From: Bacteroidota bacterium
GTDB lineage: Bacteria; Bacteroidota; Bacteroidia; Chitinophagales; Saprospiraceae
DNA: 64,000 nt
NCBI GenBank assembly: GCA_963169455.1
Contig: CAUJDW010000007.1
Location: forward strand, 62,001-126,000
Direction of reading: 5' to 3'
Shown here: piece after piece, positions 48,607-57,772 of the stretch
How positions within the stretch are numbered: the first letter of the stretch is position 1
Layout: every line of letters begins with the position of its first letter
Made by a program: the position numbers and the translations under genes
Notes under the pieces: model-generated
What the model was told of the DNA's origin: nothing
Databases searched by the model: none
What the model saw: only the letters and a program-made list of their open reading frames with translations

Positions 48607-49800
48607 TCATTGCTGGCGGCTCATTACGTAATGCTCGATAATCTTCGCCAGTTCCGGGTCGGCGGCATAACTGACCAGTTCATACAGGCCTGTTCCGTCA
48701 TGGGACTTGATATAGGGGTTGGCGCGATACCGGATCAGGAGGCGCACCATATCCTTGTGGCCGCCGGCAGTGGCGTGCATCAGGGCAGTAAAGCCGTCGT
48801 TGGTGTCCTGAATATCAATGGATGCGCCGCGTTCGAGCAGCAGTTCCCCCAGGCCGGCATGGCCGCCCATAGCGGCCGACATCAGGGGCGTAATGCGGTA
48901 AGGCGGCCCGGCGGCATCCGGCCCGGCGCCATAGTCCAGCAGGAGGCTGGCGATGGCGTGATGGCCAAAACGGGCGGCGGCGGCCAGGGGGGTGTAGCCC
49001 GCCCGGTTTGAGGCATCCGGGCTTGCGCCGTTGGCGAGCAGCAGTTGCACTACCTCTTCGCGGCCCCGTGCGGCAGCCCAGAGCAGCAGGGGCGCGCCCA
49101 GTTCGTCCTCCAGGCTTGCGGAGCCGCCGGCGTCGAGCCAGCGGCGGACTTCTTCCATGCGGCCCTGCTTTACGGCGAGCACCACTGAGCCTGCGGGGGT
49201 GTCAAGGGGTTTCCCGGCTCCTTTAGCGATAAAAAAATCGAGCAAATCCATGTGCCACTGCTGGGCGGCGATGTCGATGGCCGTTCCGTTGCGGCTGGCC
49301 ACATCCCAGGAAGCTCCATGACGGAGCAGCACATCGGCATAGGCGGCATGGCCGTAATAGGCCGCCCAGTTGAGCGCCGGGTCGCCGAAAGTGTCGCGGC
49401 GGTGCACGTCGGCGCCATTGTCAAGCAGCAGCAGGGCCATGGCCGTATCATTGCGGGCGCTGGCTTCCATGAGGGCTGTGCTTCCAAAGCCGTCGGGGCG
49501 GCTGTCGTCCGGCCTGGCGCCGTTTTTCAGGAGGCTGGCCGCCACGGCCAGATGGCCGCCGCGGGCCGCCAGCAGGATGGCGGGCATGCCGTTGGCGTCC
49601 CGGGCATGGGGGCCGGCGCCGGCGCGCAGGCAGGAATCCACGCGCGCCGCATTTCCCGATGCCACCGCTTCCAGCATAACAGCTTCAAGGCTACCCTGCC
49701 GCTCAGGGGCGGAAGGGCCGCAGCCCGTGATGGCCAGGGGCGAAAGCACCAAAAAAAGGAGAATGAGGCGGCATTCCATAATAACGGGAGAAGTTTTCAT
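48607..49800 (-). CDS. Ankyrin-repeat lipoprotein
   Basis: A 397-residue protein with a lipoprotein signal (LLFLVLSPLAITGC) and roughly nine ankyrin repeats covering residues about 40-385, each with the DANGMPAILLAARGGHLAVAASLLKNGA-type helix pair (for example AGYTPLAAAARFGHHAIASLLLDYGA). Ankyrin repeats mediate protein-protein contacts; a periplasmic or outer-membrane location is implied by the signal. A start at 49779 would shorten the N-region. It follows the ArsC-like gene by 25 bp on the same strand. Confidence 0.9.
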   Translation of the reverse strand: MKTSPVIMECRLILLFLVLSPLAITGCGPSAPERQGSLEAVMLEAVASGNAARVDSCLRAGAGPHARDANGMPAILLAARGGHLAVAASLLKNGARPDDSRPDGFGSTALMEASARNDTAMALLLLDNGADVHRRDTFGDPALNWAAYYGHAAYADVLLRHGASWDVASRNGTAIDIAAQQWHMDLLDFFIAKGAGKPLDTPAGSVVLAVKQGRMEEVRRWLDAGGSASLEDELGAPLLLWAAARGREEVVQLLLANGASPDASNRAGYTPLAAAARFGHHAIASLLLDYGAGPDAAGPPYRITPLMSAAMGGHAGLGELLLERGASIDIQDTNDGFTALMHATAGGHKDMVRLLIRYRANPYIKSHDGTGLYELVSYAADPELAKIIEHYVMSRQQ

Positions 49801-49825
49801 GGCCACGAAAAAGCACCGGAAAGCC

Positions 49826-50167
49826 CTAAAGCAGCTCCTGCACCCGCTCGGGAGGGCGGCCCACTACTGCCCTGCCGCCCTTTACGATGATTGGGCGCTG
49901 CATCAGCCTGGGGTTTTCGAGTAAAACCTCCAGCCATTCCGTCTCGGAAAGTTCCTTGTCTTTAAAGTTTTCCCGGAAAAGAGGCTCCTCCCTGCGGATG
50001 AGTTCGGAGGGCAGCATATCCAGCATTTTCAGCAGGTTTTGCAATTCCGCCCGGGAAAGAGGCTGCTCCAGGTACAAAACAATTTCGGGCTTGATGCCTT
50101 TATCCTCCAGGATGAACAGTGCTTCCCGGCTCTTCTGACAACGGGGGTTGTGGTATATCTTCATCAT
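49826..50167 (-). CDS. ArsC/Spx-family thioredoxin-like protein (arsenate reductase-like)
   Basis: The 113-residue protein has the ArsC-family active-site stretch YHNPRCQKSREAL with one Cys (Cys10), an Arg-containing later part (LIRREEPLFRENF) and the PRLMQRPIIVKGGRAVVGRP segment that completes the glutaredoxin-like fold. This is the glutaredoxin-coupled arsenate reductase/YffB group. No arsenic transport or ArsR gene is adjacent, so the real substrate may be something else. Its start at 50167 has a second Met directly after. Confidence 0.9.
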   Translation of the reverse strand: MMKIYHNPRCQKSREALFILEDKGIKPEIVLYLEQPLSRAELQNLLKMLDMLPSELIRREEPLFRENFKDKELSETEWLEVLLENPRLMQRPIIVKGGRAVVGRPPERVQELL

Positions 50168-50317
50168 GCAAATGCTGTTTCTGTTTTTCCGAAGGTAAGG
50201 AAATATATGAATAGGGGGTGCTGGAAAATTCAGAGGGGGAACAACCTCTTTCTGTCATCCGTTTAACAAATGCCGGGCTGAGGCGATGCGCTTTAAGCAG
50301 AAAGCCCATAATACTTT

Positions 50318-50325
50318 TATATTTG
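50318..50325 (+). promoter_or_regulatory. Candidate -7 element of the T9SS cargo gene
   Basis: TATATTTG matches TAnnTTTG and lies 54 bases before the ATG at 50380. It supports that start over earlier in-frame codons, which would lie upstream of the predicted transcription start. Confidence 0.5.
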
Positions 50326-50379
50326 TGCGGCCTGAAAACCCGCCATTACATTTTTTCACCGTATCCATCCAAACAGTTT

Positions 50380-52755
50380 ATGAAAAAAGTCCTTTTACTG
50401 CTCTTTTTTTCCGCCGGCTGGTTTCTCGGCACGGCCCAGCTCAACATGTCCCTGCTTTCGCAGGTGGAATACAATGTAAGCCTAAATGACGTATGGGGTT
50501 GGGTTGACCCCCAGAGCGGAACGGAGTACGCCCTCGTAGGCCTGGTCAACGGCGTATCCATCGTAAGCCTCGAAGACCCGGCCAATGCCGAAGAAGTGGC
50601 CTTCGTCCCGGGCCCGAATTCCACCTGGCGCGACATCAAGACCTGGGGCAGTTTCGCCTACGTGACCAATGAAACCAGCAACGGCCTGCTCGTGATCGAT
50701 ATGTCCGGCTTGCCGGACAATGTCAGCTACATCGAATGGGCGCCCACCCTGCCCAACCTGGGGCCCTTGTCTTCCTGCCACAACCTCTACATCGACGAAT
50801 ACGGCTACTGTTACCTGGCAGGTTGCAACCTCAATGGCGGCGGCATGCTGATCCTGAACGTGGATACCTCCACCGGCGAACCGGAATTCGTCACGGCGGC
50901 GCCGCCGGTTTACGCGCACGATGTCTATACGGTCAACAACCTGATGTTCTCCTCGGAACTTTACGTTGGCCAGATGGCTATTTACGATGTATCGGACAAA
51001 CAGAACATCCAGCTTCTGGCTACCCAGCCTACGCCCTCCAGTTTTACCCACAACATCTGGGTGAATGAGGAACAAACCGTGGCATTCACCACCGATGAGC
51101 GCGCCAACGCGCCGGTAGCCGCCTACGACATCACCGACCTGAACAACATCGTGGAGCTGGACCAGTACCGCCCCGTCGGCACGCTGGGCCTGGGGGTCAT
51201 CCCCCACAACGTCCACGTCTGGGACAACTACCTGCTGATCTCTTACTATACCGATGGCGGCCGCGTTGTTGACGCCTCCCGCCCCTCCAACCTCATCGAA
51301 GTGGGCAACTACGACACCTGGCTGGGCGGCAACGGCGGTTTCAACGGCTCCTGGGGGCTGTACCCCTTCCTGCCTTCGCGCACGGTGCTGGTGTCAGATA
51401 TCGGAAACGGCCTGTACGTGCTGCAGCCCAACTTCGTCAGGGCCTGCTGGCTCGAAGGCACTGTGCGGGATTCCATAACCGGCGCCCTGCTCAAAGACGT
51501 GCGCGTGGAGATCAGTTCCAGCCAGCCCAACCTGGGTATTACCGACGCCTTCGGGCGCTTCGAAACCGGGCAGGTGCTGAGCGGCGCCTTCGAGGCTACC
51601 TTCTCCAAAACGGGCTACCACGACAAGGTCGTTGAGGTTGTACTGGAAAACGGCGTACTTACCGAACTGGAAGTCGAACTGGCGCCGCTGGTGTCTTACG
51701 CCATTTCCGGGCAAGCCATCCAGGCTGGCAGCGGCCTGGCCGTGCCGGGAGCCCAGGTGGTGGCCCTGGGTGAAGTGCTGTCCTACAGTGCTACAGCCGA
51801 CGCCAACGGCAACTTCAGCTTCCCGCAGGTCATTGCGGGCAATTACGACATCTACGCCGGCCTGTGGGGATATCGCCATGGCGCCGTGGAAAACGTCAAC
51901 CTCAGCGGGAATACCAACCTCACCATCGAACTGGAGAAAGGTTATCAGGATGACTTCATCTTCGATCAGGGCTGGACAGCCACTTCCCAGGGCGCTACAT
52001 CGGGTTTCTGGGCCCGGGAAGAACCTATCGGAACCTACAACAATAATGCACTTTCCAACCCGGACTCCGACGCTCCCAACGACCTGGGCGGCGAGTGTTA
52101 CGTAACCGGCAATGCAGGCGGCGGCGCAGGCGATGACGATGTGGACAACGGTTCTGTCACCCTCACTTCTCCGGCCATGGACCTTTCCAATTACATCGAC
52201 CCCGTTTTCACCGCCCAATACTGGTTCTACAACAGCGGAGGCTTCGGCACCCCGAATGACGCACTGTCCATTCGCGTCAGCAACGGGGCACAGGAAGTGG
52301 AACTGGCCAATATCACCCAGTCGCAGAGCATCTGGCGGCCTGTGGGCGAAATACACCTGGCCGATTTCATCACCCTGACCGATCAGGTGCGGTTGATCTT
52401 TGAAACCTCCGACCTGGCCCAGAGCGGGCACCTCGTAGAGGCCGGCGTCGACCAGGTTCTCGTCGAAGACATGGGCACTACCGGCACAGATGAGCCGGCG
52501 GCGGGTTTCCGCCTCAGCGCCTTCCCGAACCCCTTCGATGGGGCGGCAACGCTTGCCTATTCGATCGATGGGGCCTACGGCCGGGCCGTGCTTCAGGTTT
52601 ACAATGCCTTCGGCCAGGAAATGGAAGGTTTTGAACTTCAGGACGCCCATGGGCAGGTGCGCTTCGGCGCCGGGCTGCCCGGAGGCATCTACTGGGCCCG
52701 ACTGCTGGTTGACGGGCAGCTGGCCCAGGCTGTCAGGCTGGTAAAGGTAAAATAA
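50380..52755 (+). CDS. Secreted 'choice-of-anchor B' LVIVD-repeat protein with T9SS sorting domain
   Basis: The 791-residue protein has a signal peptide (KKVLLLLFFSAGWFLGTAQ), an LVIVD-repeat propeller (about 20-345: DVWGWVDPQSGTEYALVGL, SWGLYPFLPSRTVLVSDI), two carboxypeptidase-regulatory-like domains (LEGTVRDSITGALLKDVRVEI; ISGQAIQAGSGLAVPGAQVVA), a jelly-roll-like domain (DDFIFDQGWTATSQGATSGFW) and a C-terminal T9SS domain (LSAFPNPFDGAATLAY to AQAVRLVKVK). It is a likely surface or secreted T9SS cargo; the enzymatic role, if any, is unknown. The start at 50380 gives the signal peptide. Confidence 0.88.
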   Translation: MKKVLLLLFFSAGWFLGTAQLNMSLLSQVEYNVSLNDVWGWVDPQSGTEYALVGLVNGVSIVSLEDPANAEEVAFVPGPNSTWRDIKTWGSFAYVTNETSNGLLVIDMSGLPDNVSYIEWAPTLPNLGPLSSCHNLYIDEYGYCYLAGCNLNGGGMLILNVDTSTGEPEFVTAAPPVYAHDVYTVNNLMFSSELYVGQMAIYDVSDKQNIQLLATQPTPSSFTHNIWVNEEQTVAFTTDERANAPVAAYDITDLNNIVELDQYRPVGTLGLGVIPHNVHVWDNYLLISYYTDGGRVVDASRPSNLIEVGNYDTWLGGNGGFNGSWGLYPFLPSRTVLVSDIGNGLYVLQPNFVRACWLEGTVRDSITGALLKDVRVEISSSQPNLGITDAFGRFETGQVLSGAFEATFSKTGYHDKVVEVVLENGVLTELEVELAPLVSYAISGQAIQAGSGLAVPGAQVVALGEVLSYSATADANGNFSFPQVIAGNYDIYAGLWGYRHGAVENVNLSGNTNLTIELEKGYQDDFIFDQGWTATSQGATSGFWAREEPIGTYNNNALSNPDSDAPNDLGGECYVTGNAGGGAGDDDVDNGSVTLTSPAMDLSNYIDPVFTAQYWFYNSGGFGTPNDALSIRVSNGAQEVELANITQSQSIWRPVGEIHLADFITLTDQVRLIFETSDLAQSGHLVEAGVDQVLVEDMGTTGTDEPAAGFRLSAFPNPFDGAATLAYSIDGAYGRAVLQVYNAFGQEMEGFELQDAHGQVRFGAGLPGGIYWARLLVDGQLAQAVRLVKVK

Positions 52756-52767
52756 ACGCAGCGAATC

Positions 52768-53877
52768 CTACCAGAACCCCATCACCCCTACGGACAGCCC
52801 GAAGGACAAATCAAAATCCCGGGCTGCGGTAGAGGTGGTGGGGCTTACGTTCCTTCCCGACAGGCTGAAGATCAGTTCAAGGGCCAGGTTTTCCGACAGG
52901 AAATTGTCCAGCCCCATGCCCATGCGCCAGGTGTTGAAGGTGAAGCTTTCGAAACCAAAGGATGTGATCGACTCACTCTTGCCGAGGGCATACCCCAGGG
53001 CCGGGAATAGCAACAAATTGTCGGCCACGGGAAGGTAGTATCGCAGGAAAGGTTCTGCCGAGCGGGAAAAAACATGCTCCATTCCCTCCGCGGCATTGGG
53101 GGAGCCTGCCACTCCCAGGGATAGGCCCAGGCTGAGGCGGTTCACCAGAAAAATGCCGCCGGTAAGCGCGACATCATAACGGCCGGGCTGCCCGAAAAGC
53201 AGGGCGCCGCCTGCCGAGCCGCCTGCCATCCAGCCACCGCTTTGTACGGCGTCCAGGCCCGGCCCTTGTGTTTCTGCTCCGGCGTTTTCTTCCGAAAGCC
53301 ATGCCCTGAGGCGGACTCCCAGCCCCAGGCTGCGCTGTATCAGTTGCTGCTGGCCAGGCTGCCGGGCGCCGCCCACCTCCCGGTAGCGGTATTCGAGCAG
53401 CCCTTCCAGGCAGGCGCGGTTCAGGGCAAACAAATTGGCGCCTGCAGCCAGGGAAAAACCACGCCCCTCCGCAACGGCATTGTCATCGGAACCAAAAGAC
53501 TGGCTGAATTCTTCCCGCTGCCAGTACAGGCCGCCCTGTAAAAATGCGGGCAGGCGGCCCTTCCACACATAATACCTCATGTTGGGTTCGATGGAGAAAA
53601 CCAGGCCCGAACTTTGAAAAAAGTCGTTGTTCAGCGCGACGAAATCATTCGACAGGCGGGCGCCGGGCGCCAGGCGCGGCAGGGCGAAGAAATGAAAATC
53701 GGCCCGGATAGTGTACTCGTGCAGAGACTGATCCGACAACCGCAGGTAGGCGTAGCGGTAACTGCCGGAAATATCGGCCATCCAGCTCCCGGCAGCCAGT
53801 TGGGCGGACAGCCCGCCGGGAAGGAAAAACAAAACGGCCAGAATGCCCCGCCACCGCACCCCTGCCCCCCTATTCAT
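52768..53877 (-). CDS. Outer-membrane beta-barrel-like protein, internally duplicated
   Basis: I do not recognise the family of this 369-residue protein. It has a signal peptide (GILAVLFFLPGGLSAQ) and many amphipathic strands. Two halves look alike: SYRYAYLRLSDQSLHEYTIR...SIEPNMRYYVWKGRLPAFLQGGLYWQRE and GRYDVALTGGIFLVNRLSLGL...AEPFLRYYLPVADNLLLFPALGYALG, suggesting a duplicated 8-stranded barrel unit. The final Phe/Trp residue fits outer-membrane proteins. The start at 53877 overlaps the uridine kinase stop by 8 bases, so the two are probably co-transcribed. It converges with the T9SS cargo gene 12 bp away. Confidence 0.65.
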   Translation of the reverse strand: MNRGAGVRWRGILAVLFFLPGGLSAQLAAGSWMADISGSYRYAYLRLSDQSLHEYTIRADFHFFALPRLAPGARLSNDFVALNNDFFQSSGLVFSIEPNMRYYVWKGRLPAFLQGGLYWQREEFSQSFGSDDNAVAEGRGFSLAAGANLFALNRACLEGLLEYRYREVGGARQPGQQQLIQRSLGLGVRLRAWLSEENAGAETQGPGLDAVQSGGWMAGGSAGGALLFGQPGRYDVALTGGIFLVNRLSLGLSLGVAGSPNAAEGMEHVFSRSAEPFLRYYLPVADNLLLFPALGYALGKSESITSFGFESFTFNTWRMGMGLDNFLSENLALELIFSLSGRNVSPTTSTAARDFDLSFGLSVGVMGFW

Positions 53878-54565
53878 AAGCCTCCGGCATCTCACCGGCC
53901 TGAATGCGCCCGGCCAGTTCTTCCACCTCAGCCTGCTGCAGGCCCGCCCTTTTGCGCAGGTATGCCTGCAGAAAGCCGGAAAGCACCTCCAGCCCCCAGT
54001 CGAACTGCTGGTTGTTATTGATCACCAGGTCTGCCTCGTCCATGTAGGGTTTGATGTAGCGCTCGAAAGTGGGCAGGACGTGGTGTTCGTAGCGGTACAA
54101 CACATCCTCGATCGGATAATTGCGCTCCACCTGGTCGCGCTTGATCCGGCGGATGACCTTGAGGTTTTCCTTGGCGTGCAGGAAAACCTTGAGGTCCAGC
54201 AGCCTGCGGATTTTCTTGAAGTGGAAGACAAATAAGCCTTCCACGATGAGGATGGGCGCCGGTTCGAAAGCCAGAAAGCGAGGCGTGGCGTTTTCATTGT
54301 TGAAAGTATACTCCTGGCGGCGCACCACCTCCCCCTTCATCAGGCGTTTGACATCCCTGACGAAAGCTTTTTTGTCGATGGAATGAGGGAGGTCGAAATT
54401 GTGGATACCCTGCTCATCCCGATACTGTTCCTCCCGGGGCCGGTAGTAGTCGTCCTGGGAGAGGATGCAGAGTTCTTCCCTTGAAAATCGCTCGTGTAGC
54501 TTTCGGATGAAGGTGGTTTTACCAGAGCCGCTGCCCCCGGTAATGCCAACGATCAGTGGTTTCAT
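53870..54565 (-). CDS. udk: Uridine kinase
   Basis: A 231-residue uridine/cytidine kinase with P-loop GGSGSGKTT (residues 10-18), SQDDYYRP, NFDLPHSIDKK, ILIVEGLFVFH and the Arg-rich RIKRDQVERNYPIEDVLYRYEHHVLPTF. It phosphorylates uridine and cytidine in pyrimidine salvage. It is divergent from the nucleoside transporter at 54709, which forms a compact uptake-and-trap pair. A possible -7 element TAAATTTG lies at 54588-54595 on its strand. Confidence 0.95.
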   Translation of the reverse strand: MKPLIVGITGGSGSGKTTFIRKLHERFSREELCILSQDDYYRPREEQYRDEQGIHNFDLPHSIDKKAFVRDVKRLMKGEVVRRQEYTFNNENATPRFLAFEPAPILIVEGLFVFHFKKIRRLLDLKVFLHAKENLKVIRRIKRDQVERNYPIEDVLYRYEHHVLPTFERYIKPYMDEADLVINNNQQFDWGLEVLSGFLQAYLRKRAGLQQAEVEELAGRIQAGEMPEAYE

Positions 54566-54587
54566 AAATGCCCGCTGCTGGTTTTCA

Positions 54588-54595
54588 CAAATTTA
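54588..54595 (-). promoter_or_regulatory. Candidate -7 element of udk
   Basis: The minus strand reads TAAATTTG, matching TAnnTTTG, 22 bases upstream of the udk start at 54565. No TTG was found at -33. Confidence 0.4.
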
Positions 54596-54673
54596 GCGCA
54601 GTTTTCCGAAAAATCGGAATTTTAAGAAGAGGGATGCGGGGGCCATGGCGCGCATCAACCCGCAAAAGTTTAC

Positions 54674-54681
54674 TACATTTG
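54674..54681 (+). promoter_or_regulatory. Candidate -7 element of the nucleoside transporter gene
   Basis: TACATTTG matches TAnnTTTG, 27 bases upstream of the ATG at 54709. It lies back to back with the udk element, 78 bases apart. Confidence 0.4.
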
Positions 54682-54708
54682 AGCGTTTACTGACAAAACT
54701 GAAAAACC

Positions 54709-56040
54709 ATGGAATTTTTTACGGGGCTCTTGCGCGGATTACTCGGCATTGCGGTTATGCTGGGCGCCTGCTACCTGCTGAGCAACAACCGCCGGCGCAT
54801 CAACTGGCGGCTGGTCAGCATGGGCCTGGTGCTGCAGTTCATTCTGGCCATCGCCATACTTCGGGTGCCGCTGGTCCGGAAAGTGTTTGACTTCATCTCC
54901 AGTTTTTTTGTCGTCGTGCTGGATTTTACCGAAGCCGGCGCCAACTTCGTGCTCGGCTCCTGGCCTGATACTACCCAGGTAACCGACGGCGCCGGCGCCC
55001 TGGTGTCGGTGGGGTATATTTTTGCCTTTAAAGTACTTCCGACCATCATATTTTTCTCGGCCCTGTCTTCAGCCTTGTATTACCTGGGCATTCTGCAGCT
55101 CATCATCAAGGCATTCGCCTGGGTCATGACGCGCACCATGAGGCTGACCGGAGCGGAAAGCCTGGCTGCGGCGGCCAATATCTTCATCGGGCAGACCGAA
55201 GCCCCGCTGGTCGTCAAACCCTACCTCGAGAATATGTCGCGCTCGGAGATCATGTGCCTGATGACGGGCGGCATGGCCACTATTGCCGGCGGCGTGTTCG
55301 CTGCTTATGTGGGGTTCCTCGGCGGAGATGACCCTGTGATGCGCCAGATGTTCGCCACGCACCTGCTGACCGCGTCCATCATGTCGGCCCCGGCAGCGAT
55401 CGTAGCGGCCAAAATGTTGTTCCCCGAAACCCGGGAGATCGACATGGAGCACCAGAAACTGGACATCCCCCGGCAGGACATCGGCGCCAATATGCTCGAC
55501 GCCATTTCGCGGGGCACCACCGACGGGCTGCGGCTGGCAGTCAACGTCGGGGCCATGCTGCTGGTGTTCACGGCCTTCATCGCCATGCTCAACTACATCC
55601 TCGAAAACGGGCTGGGAGGCTGGACGGGGCTGAACGATTTTGTTGCGGAAAGCACCTCGGGGCGCTTCACCGGTTTCAACATGCAATACCTGCTGGGCAT
55701 AGCCTTTGCCCCATTCGCCTGGGTGCTGGGGGTCCCTTCCCAGGACATCCTGCTGGTTGGCCAGTTGCTGGGCCTCAAAACCACTCTGAACGAATTCTTC
55801 GCCTACGCCGAATTGCAAAAGCTTGAAAACGCCATGGGCTTCAAATCCCTGATCATCTCTACCTACGCCCTCTGCGGCTTCGCCAACTTCGCCTCCATCG
55901 GCATACAGATCGGAGGCATCGGCGCCATCGCTCCCGGGCAGCGCACCGCTCTGACAGAGCTGGGCATCAGAGCGCTCATCGGCGGCACCGTCGCCTGTTT
56001 CCTGACGGCAGCCATTGCAGGGGTTCTGGTCACGGAATAG
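54709..56040 (+). CDS. Concentrative nucleoside transporter (CNT/NupC family)
   Basis: The 443-residue integral membrane protein has about ten hydrophobic helices and the CNT hallmark GQTEAPLVVKPYL (residues 161-173), preceded by SALYYLGILQ and followed by MTGGMATIAGGVFAAYVGFLG, IMSAPAAIVAAKMLFPE and YALCGFANFASIGIQIGGIGA. It should import nucleosides with a cation gradient. Position next to udk supports uridine/cytidine as substrate. The GQTEAPL helix residues are intact. Confidence 0.95.
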   Translation: MEFFTGLLRGLLGIAVMLGACYLLSNNRRRINWRLVSMGLVLQFILAIAILRVPLVRKVFDFISSFFVVVLDFTEAGANFVLGSWPDTTQVTDGAGALVSVGYIFAFKVLPTIIFFSALSSALYYLGILQLIIKAFAWVMTRTMRLTGAESLAAAANIFIGQTEAPLVVKPYLENMSRSEIMCLMTGGMATIAGGVFAAYVGFLGGDDPVMRQMFATHLLTASIMSAPAAIVAAKMLFPETREIDMEHQKLDIPRQDIGANMLDAISRGTTDGLRLAVNVGAMLLVFTAFIAMLNYILENGLGGWTGLNDFVAESTSGRFTGFNMQYLLGIAFAPFAWVLGVPSQDILLVGQLLGLKTTLNEFFAYAELQKLENAMGFKSLIISTYALCGFANFASIGIQIGGIGAIAPGQRTALTELGIRALIGGTVACFLTAAIAGVLVTE

Positions 56041-56060
56041 GCGAAACCTCAGGGTAAAGA

Positions 56061-56603
56061 TCAAACCTGCGCCACTTCTTCTATTACCCGCTCGATCTGC
56101 TTGCGGTGGCGCTCGAAGTGGCTGTCGAAGAACCTGGCCATGCCTTCCAGGCTCATCCGGCCGGCAAAGGGGTGCCGGTAAACTTCCTGGTGGAACAACG
56201 CTTCCGGCAACCCGGACAGGTAGTCCCGTAAACCTATGCGGATATCCTGCCATTGCCGGGCTGTTTCCCCGAAATCGGACTGCGCCGGCAGCACCTCATC
56301 CCCCACGTTCTTCGGAGCCTTGAACCTGAAGGGCAAACCCAGATAAAAGCGGAGCATAAACTGCCGGAATGCGCTTGCCAGGCCGGCCTTCCGCAGGCTG
56401 GGATTAAAGCTCAGCTTTTTTTTCACGTAACGGAGCGAACCTTCCTCGGCCAGCATCAGGTGGTGCATCACCTGGAGAGCCGACCAGCCGCCGTCGGCAG
56501 GCCTGCGGTTGAGGGTTTCGTTGTCATAAGCGGACAGATAGCCCAGCAACTGCTGCAAGTCGCGGTCCATCTTCTTCAGGCGTTGGTCGAGGGAAGGAGA
56601 CAT
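56061..56603 (-). CDS. DinB-family protein
   Basis: A 180-residue four-helix-bundle protein of the DinB/YfiT group: YDNETLNRRPADGGWSALQVMHHLMLAEEGSL with the first metal His, and FFDSHFERHRKQIERV with the last His pair. Members bind a divalent metal and some are thiol transferases, but most are uncharacterised. It converges on the nucleoside transporter, whose stop is 20 bp away. The Nudix gene lies 45 bp upstream on the same strand. Confidence 0.85.
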   Translation of the reverse strand: MSPSLDQRLKKMDRDLQQLLGYLSAYDNETLNRRPADGGWSALQVMHHLMLAEEGSLRYVKKKLSFNPSLRKAGLASAFRQFMLRFYLGLPFRFKAPKNVGDEVLPAQSDFGETARQWQDIRIGLRDYLSGLPEALFHQEVYRHPFAGRMSLEGMARFFDSHFERHRKQIERVIEEVAQV

Positions 56604-56648
56604 GGTGTGAGGGTTACAAGGTTAAAGGTTAAAGGTTGAGGAGGCAAG

Positions 56649-57218
56649 TTATCGTTTTCGGGGGAATTGAGGAAGTTCGCCCCTTTGCAATAAAAAGCCG
56701 GTGCGCATCAGCCCGAGCTGGGACAAGGCATCGGTAATCTGCCCGTTGAAAACCATTTCCAGGGCTTCGTCGAAAGGGAGTTTGCGCACCGACAGTTCCT
56801 CGGTCTCCTCCGGCTCGGCTTCGCCGAAGGAAAGGCCCCTGGCGACGTAAACCAGGCCGGTTTCATCCGTCACGGAATTGGAAGTGTGCAGATCGAGCAC
56901 TTTGTCCCATTGTTCCGCCCGGATGCCTGTCTCCTCCGCCAGTTCCCTGCGGGCTGCATCCAGCGGGTCATCGCCCAGCGGGCAGCCGCCTTCCGGAATC
57001 TCCCAGGAATACTGGCCCAGGGTATAGCGGTACTGCCCCACCAGCCAGGTGTTGAGCGCCTCATCCAGAGGCACAACGCCGACGGCCAGGTTCTTGAAAT
57101 GCACCACGCCGTAGATGCCGTCCGTTCCGGAAGGCGTTACCACCTCCCGGTGGGTGACTTGAATCCAGCGGTTGTCATAGGTAATGCGAACGGAACGGGT
57201 TTTCCAGGGGTTTTCCAT
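56649..57218 (-). CDS. Nudix hydrolase
   Basis: A 189-residue Nudix protein of the ADP-sugar pyrophosphatase type, with an N-terminal beta domain (RWIQVTHREVVTPSGTDGIYGVV) and the Nudix box GGCPLGDDPLDAARRELAEETGI. The first box Glu is Asp, a conservative change; REL-x-EE-x-G is intact. The segment WEIPEGG before the box is typical for this group. The likely substrates are nucleoside diphosphate derivatives such as ADP-ribose, by family. Confidence 0.9.
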   Translation of the reverse strand: MENPWKTRSVRITYDNRWIQVTHREVVTPSGTDGIYGVVHFKNLAVGVVPLDEALNTWLVGQYRYTLGQYSWEIPEGGCPLGDDPLDAARRELAEETGIRAEQWDKVLDLHTSNSVTDETGLVYVARGLSFGEAEPEETEELSVRKLPFDEALEMVFNGQITDALSQLGLMRTGFLLQRGELPQFPRKR

Positions 57219-57299
57219 AATTGCAGTATTTTGTAACTATTCAGAGCTCCTTAACGGCATTATCTGCTTCACGGGCCGCAGGCTCGCGTTCCAACATAG

Positions 57300-57327
57300 T
57301 TGCCGTAATTTTGTTATTTTACCTTTG
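57300..57327 (+). promoter_or_regulatory. Bacteroidota-type promoter for the small membrane protein gene
   Basis: TTG at 57300-57302 and TACCTTTG at 57320-57327 are 17 bases apart and match the consensus. Transcription would start about 40 bases before the ATG at 57373. Confidence 0.6.
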
Positions 57328-57372
57328 AAAAAGCAAGGTAGCAATATAGCCTTATAAACCGCCGCCTTTCCC

Positions 57373-57771
57373 ATGCCCATTCGCGATATAGACCGCCTCA
57401 TCAGCCACCTGGAAGGCAATGCCGCCGACGAGCTGGCCCAGCTGGAATCAGTGGGCGCTTCCTACTACACCACCGAGCAACTGCTTCGGCTGCGCGGCCA
57501 GTGGGAGGTGAAAAATGCGCTCTTCCACACTTTTCAGCGGCTGATCATCCGCATCGCGGCCTCCACCCCGATCTGGATATCTGTCGGGTTTATCCTGTAT
57601 TTCCTGAAATGGGCTTACGCCGCCTTTCTGATGATGGCGCTCGTGCCCCTTTCCTTTCTCCTTTTTTTCGGCGGGCTGCTCTTCATGCGCGCCTTCTTCA
57701 AAGGCAAAGGCCACCTCGACCGGGTAGGCGAAATGATCAGCGAGGAACTGAACCGCAGGAAAAAAACCTGA
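57373..57771 (+). CDS. Small membrane protein, unknown
   Basis: The 132-residue protein has an N-terminal helical region (RDIDRLISHLEGNAADELAQL), two transmembrane helices (about 69-108: IWISVGFILYFLKWAYAAFLMM and LVPLSFLLFFGGLLFMRAFF) and a short basic end. I do not recognise the family. Its stop codon is separated from the stop of the convergent lipoprotein gene by only one base. Confidence 0.7.
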   Translation: MPIRDIDRLISHLEGNAADELAQLESVGASYYTTEQLLRLRGQWEVKNALFHTFQRLIIRIAASTPIWISVGFILYFLKWAYAAFLMMALVPLSFLLFFGGLLFMRAFFKGKGHLDRVGEMISEELNRRKKT

Positions 57772-57772
57772 G

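Noticed and set aside
51394-52650. A 418-codon minus-strand frame in the T9SS cargo gene
   Set aside because: It is a shadow of a gene with signal peptide, CRD domains and T9SS domain on the plus strand.
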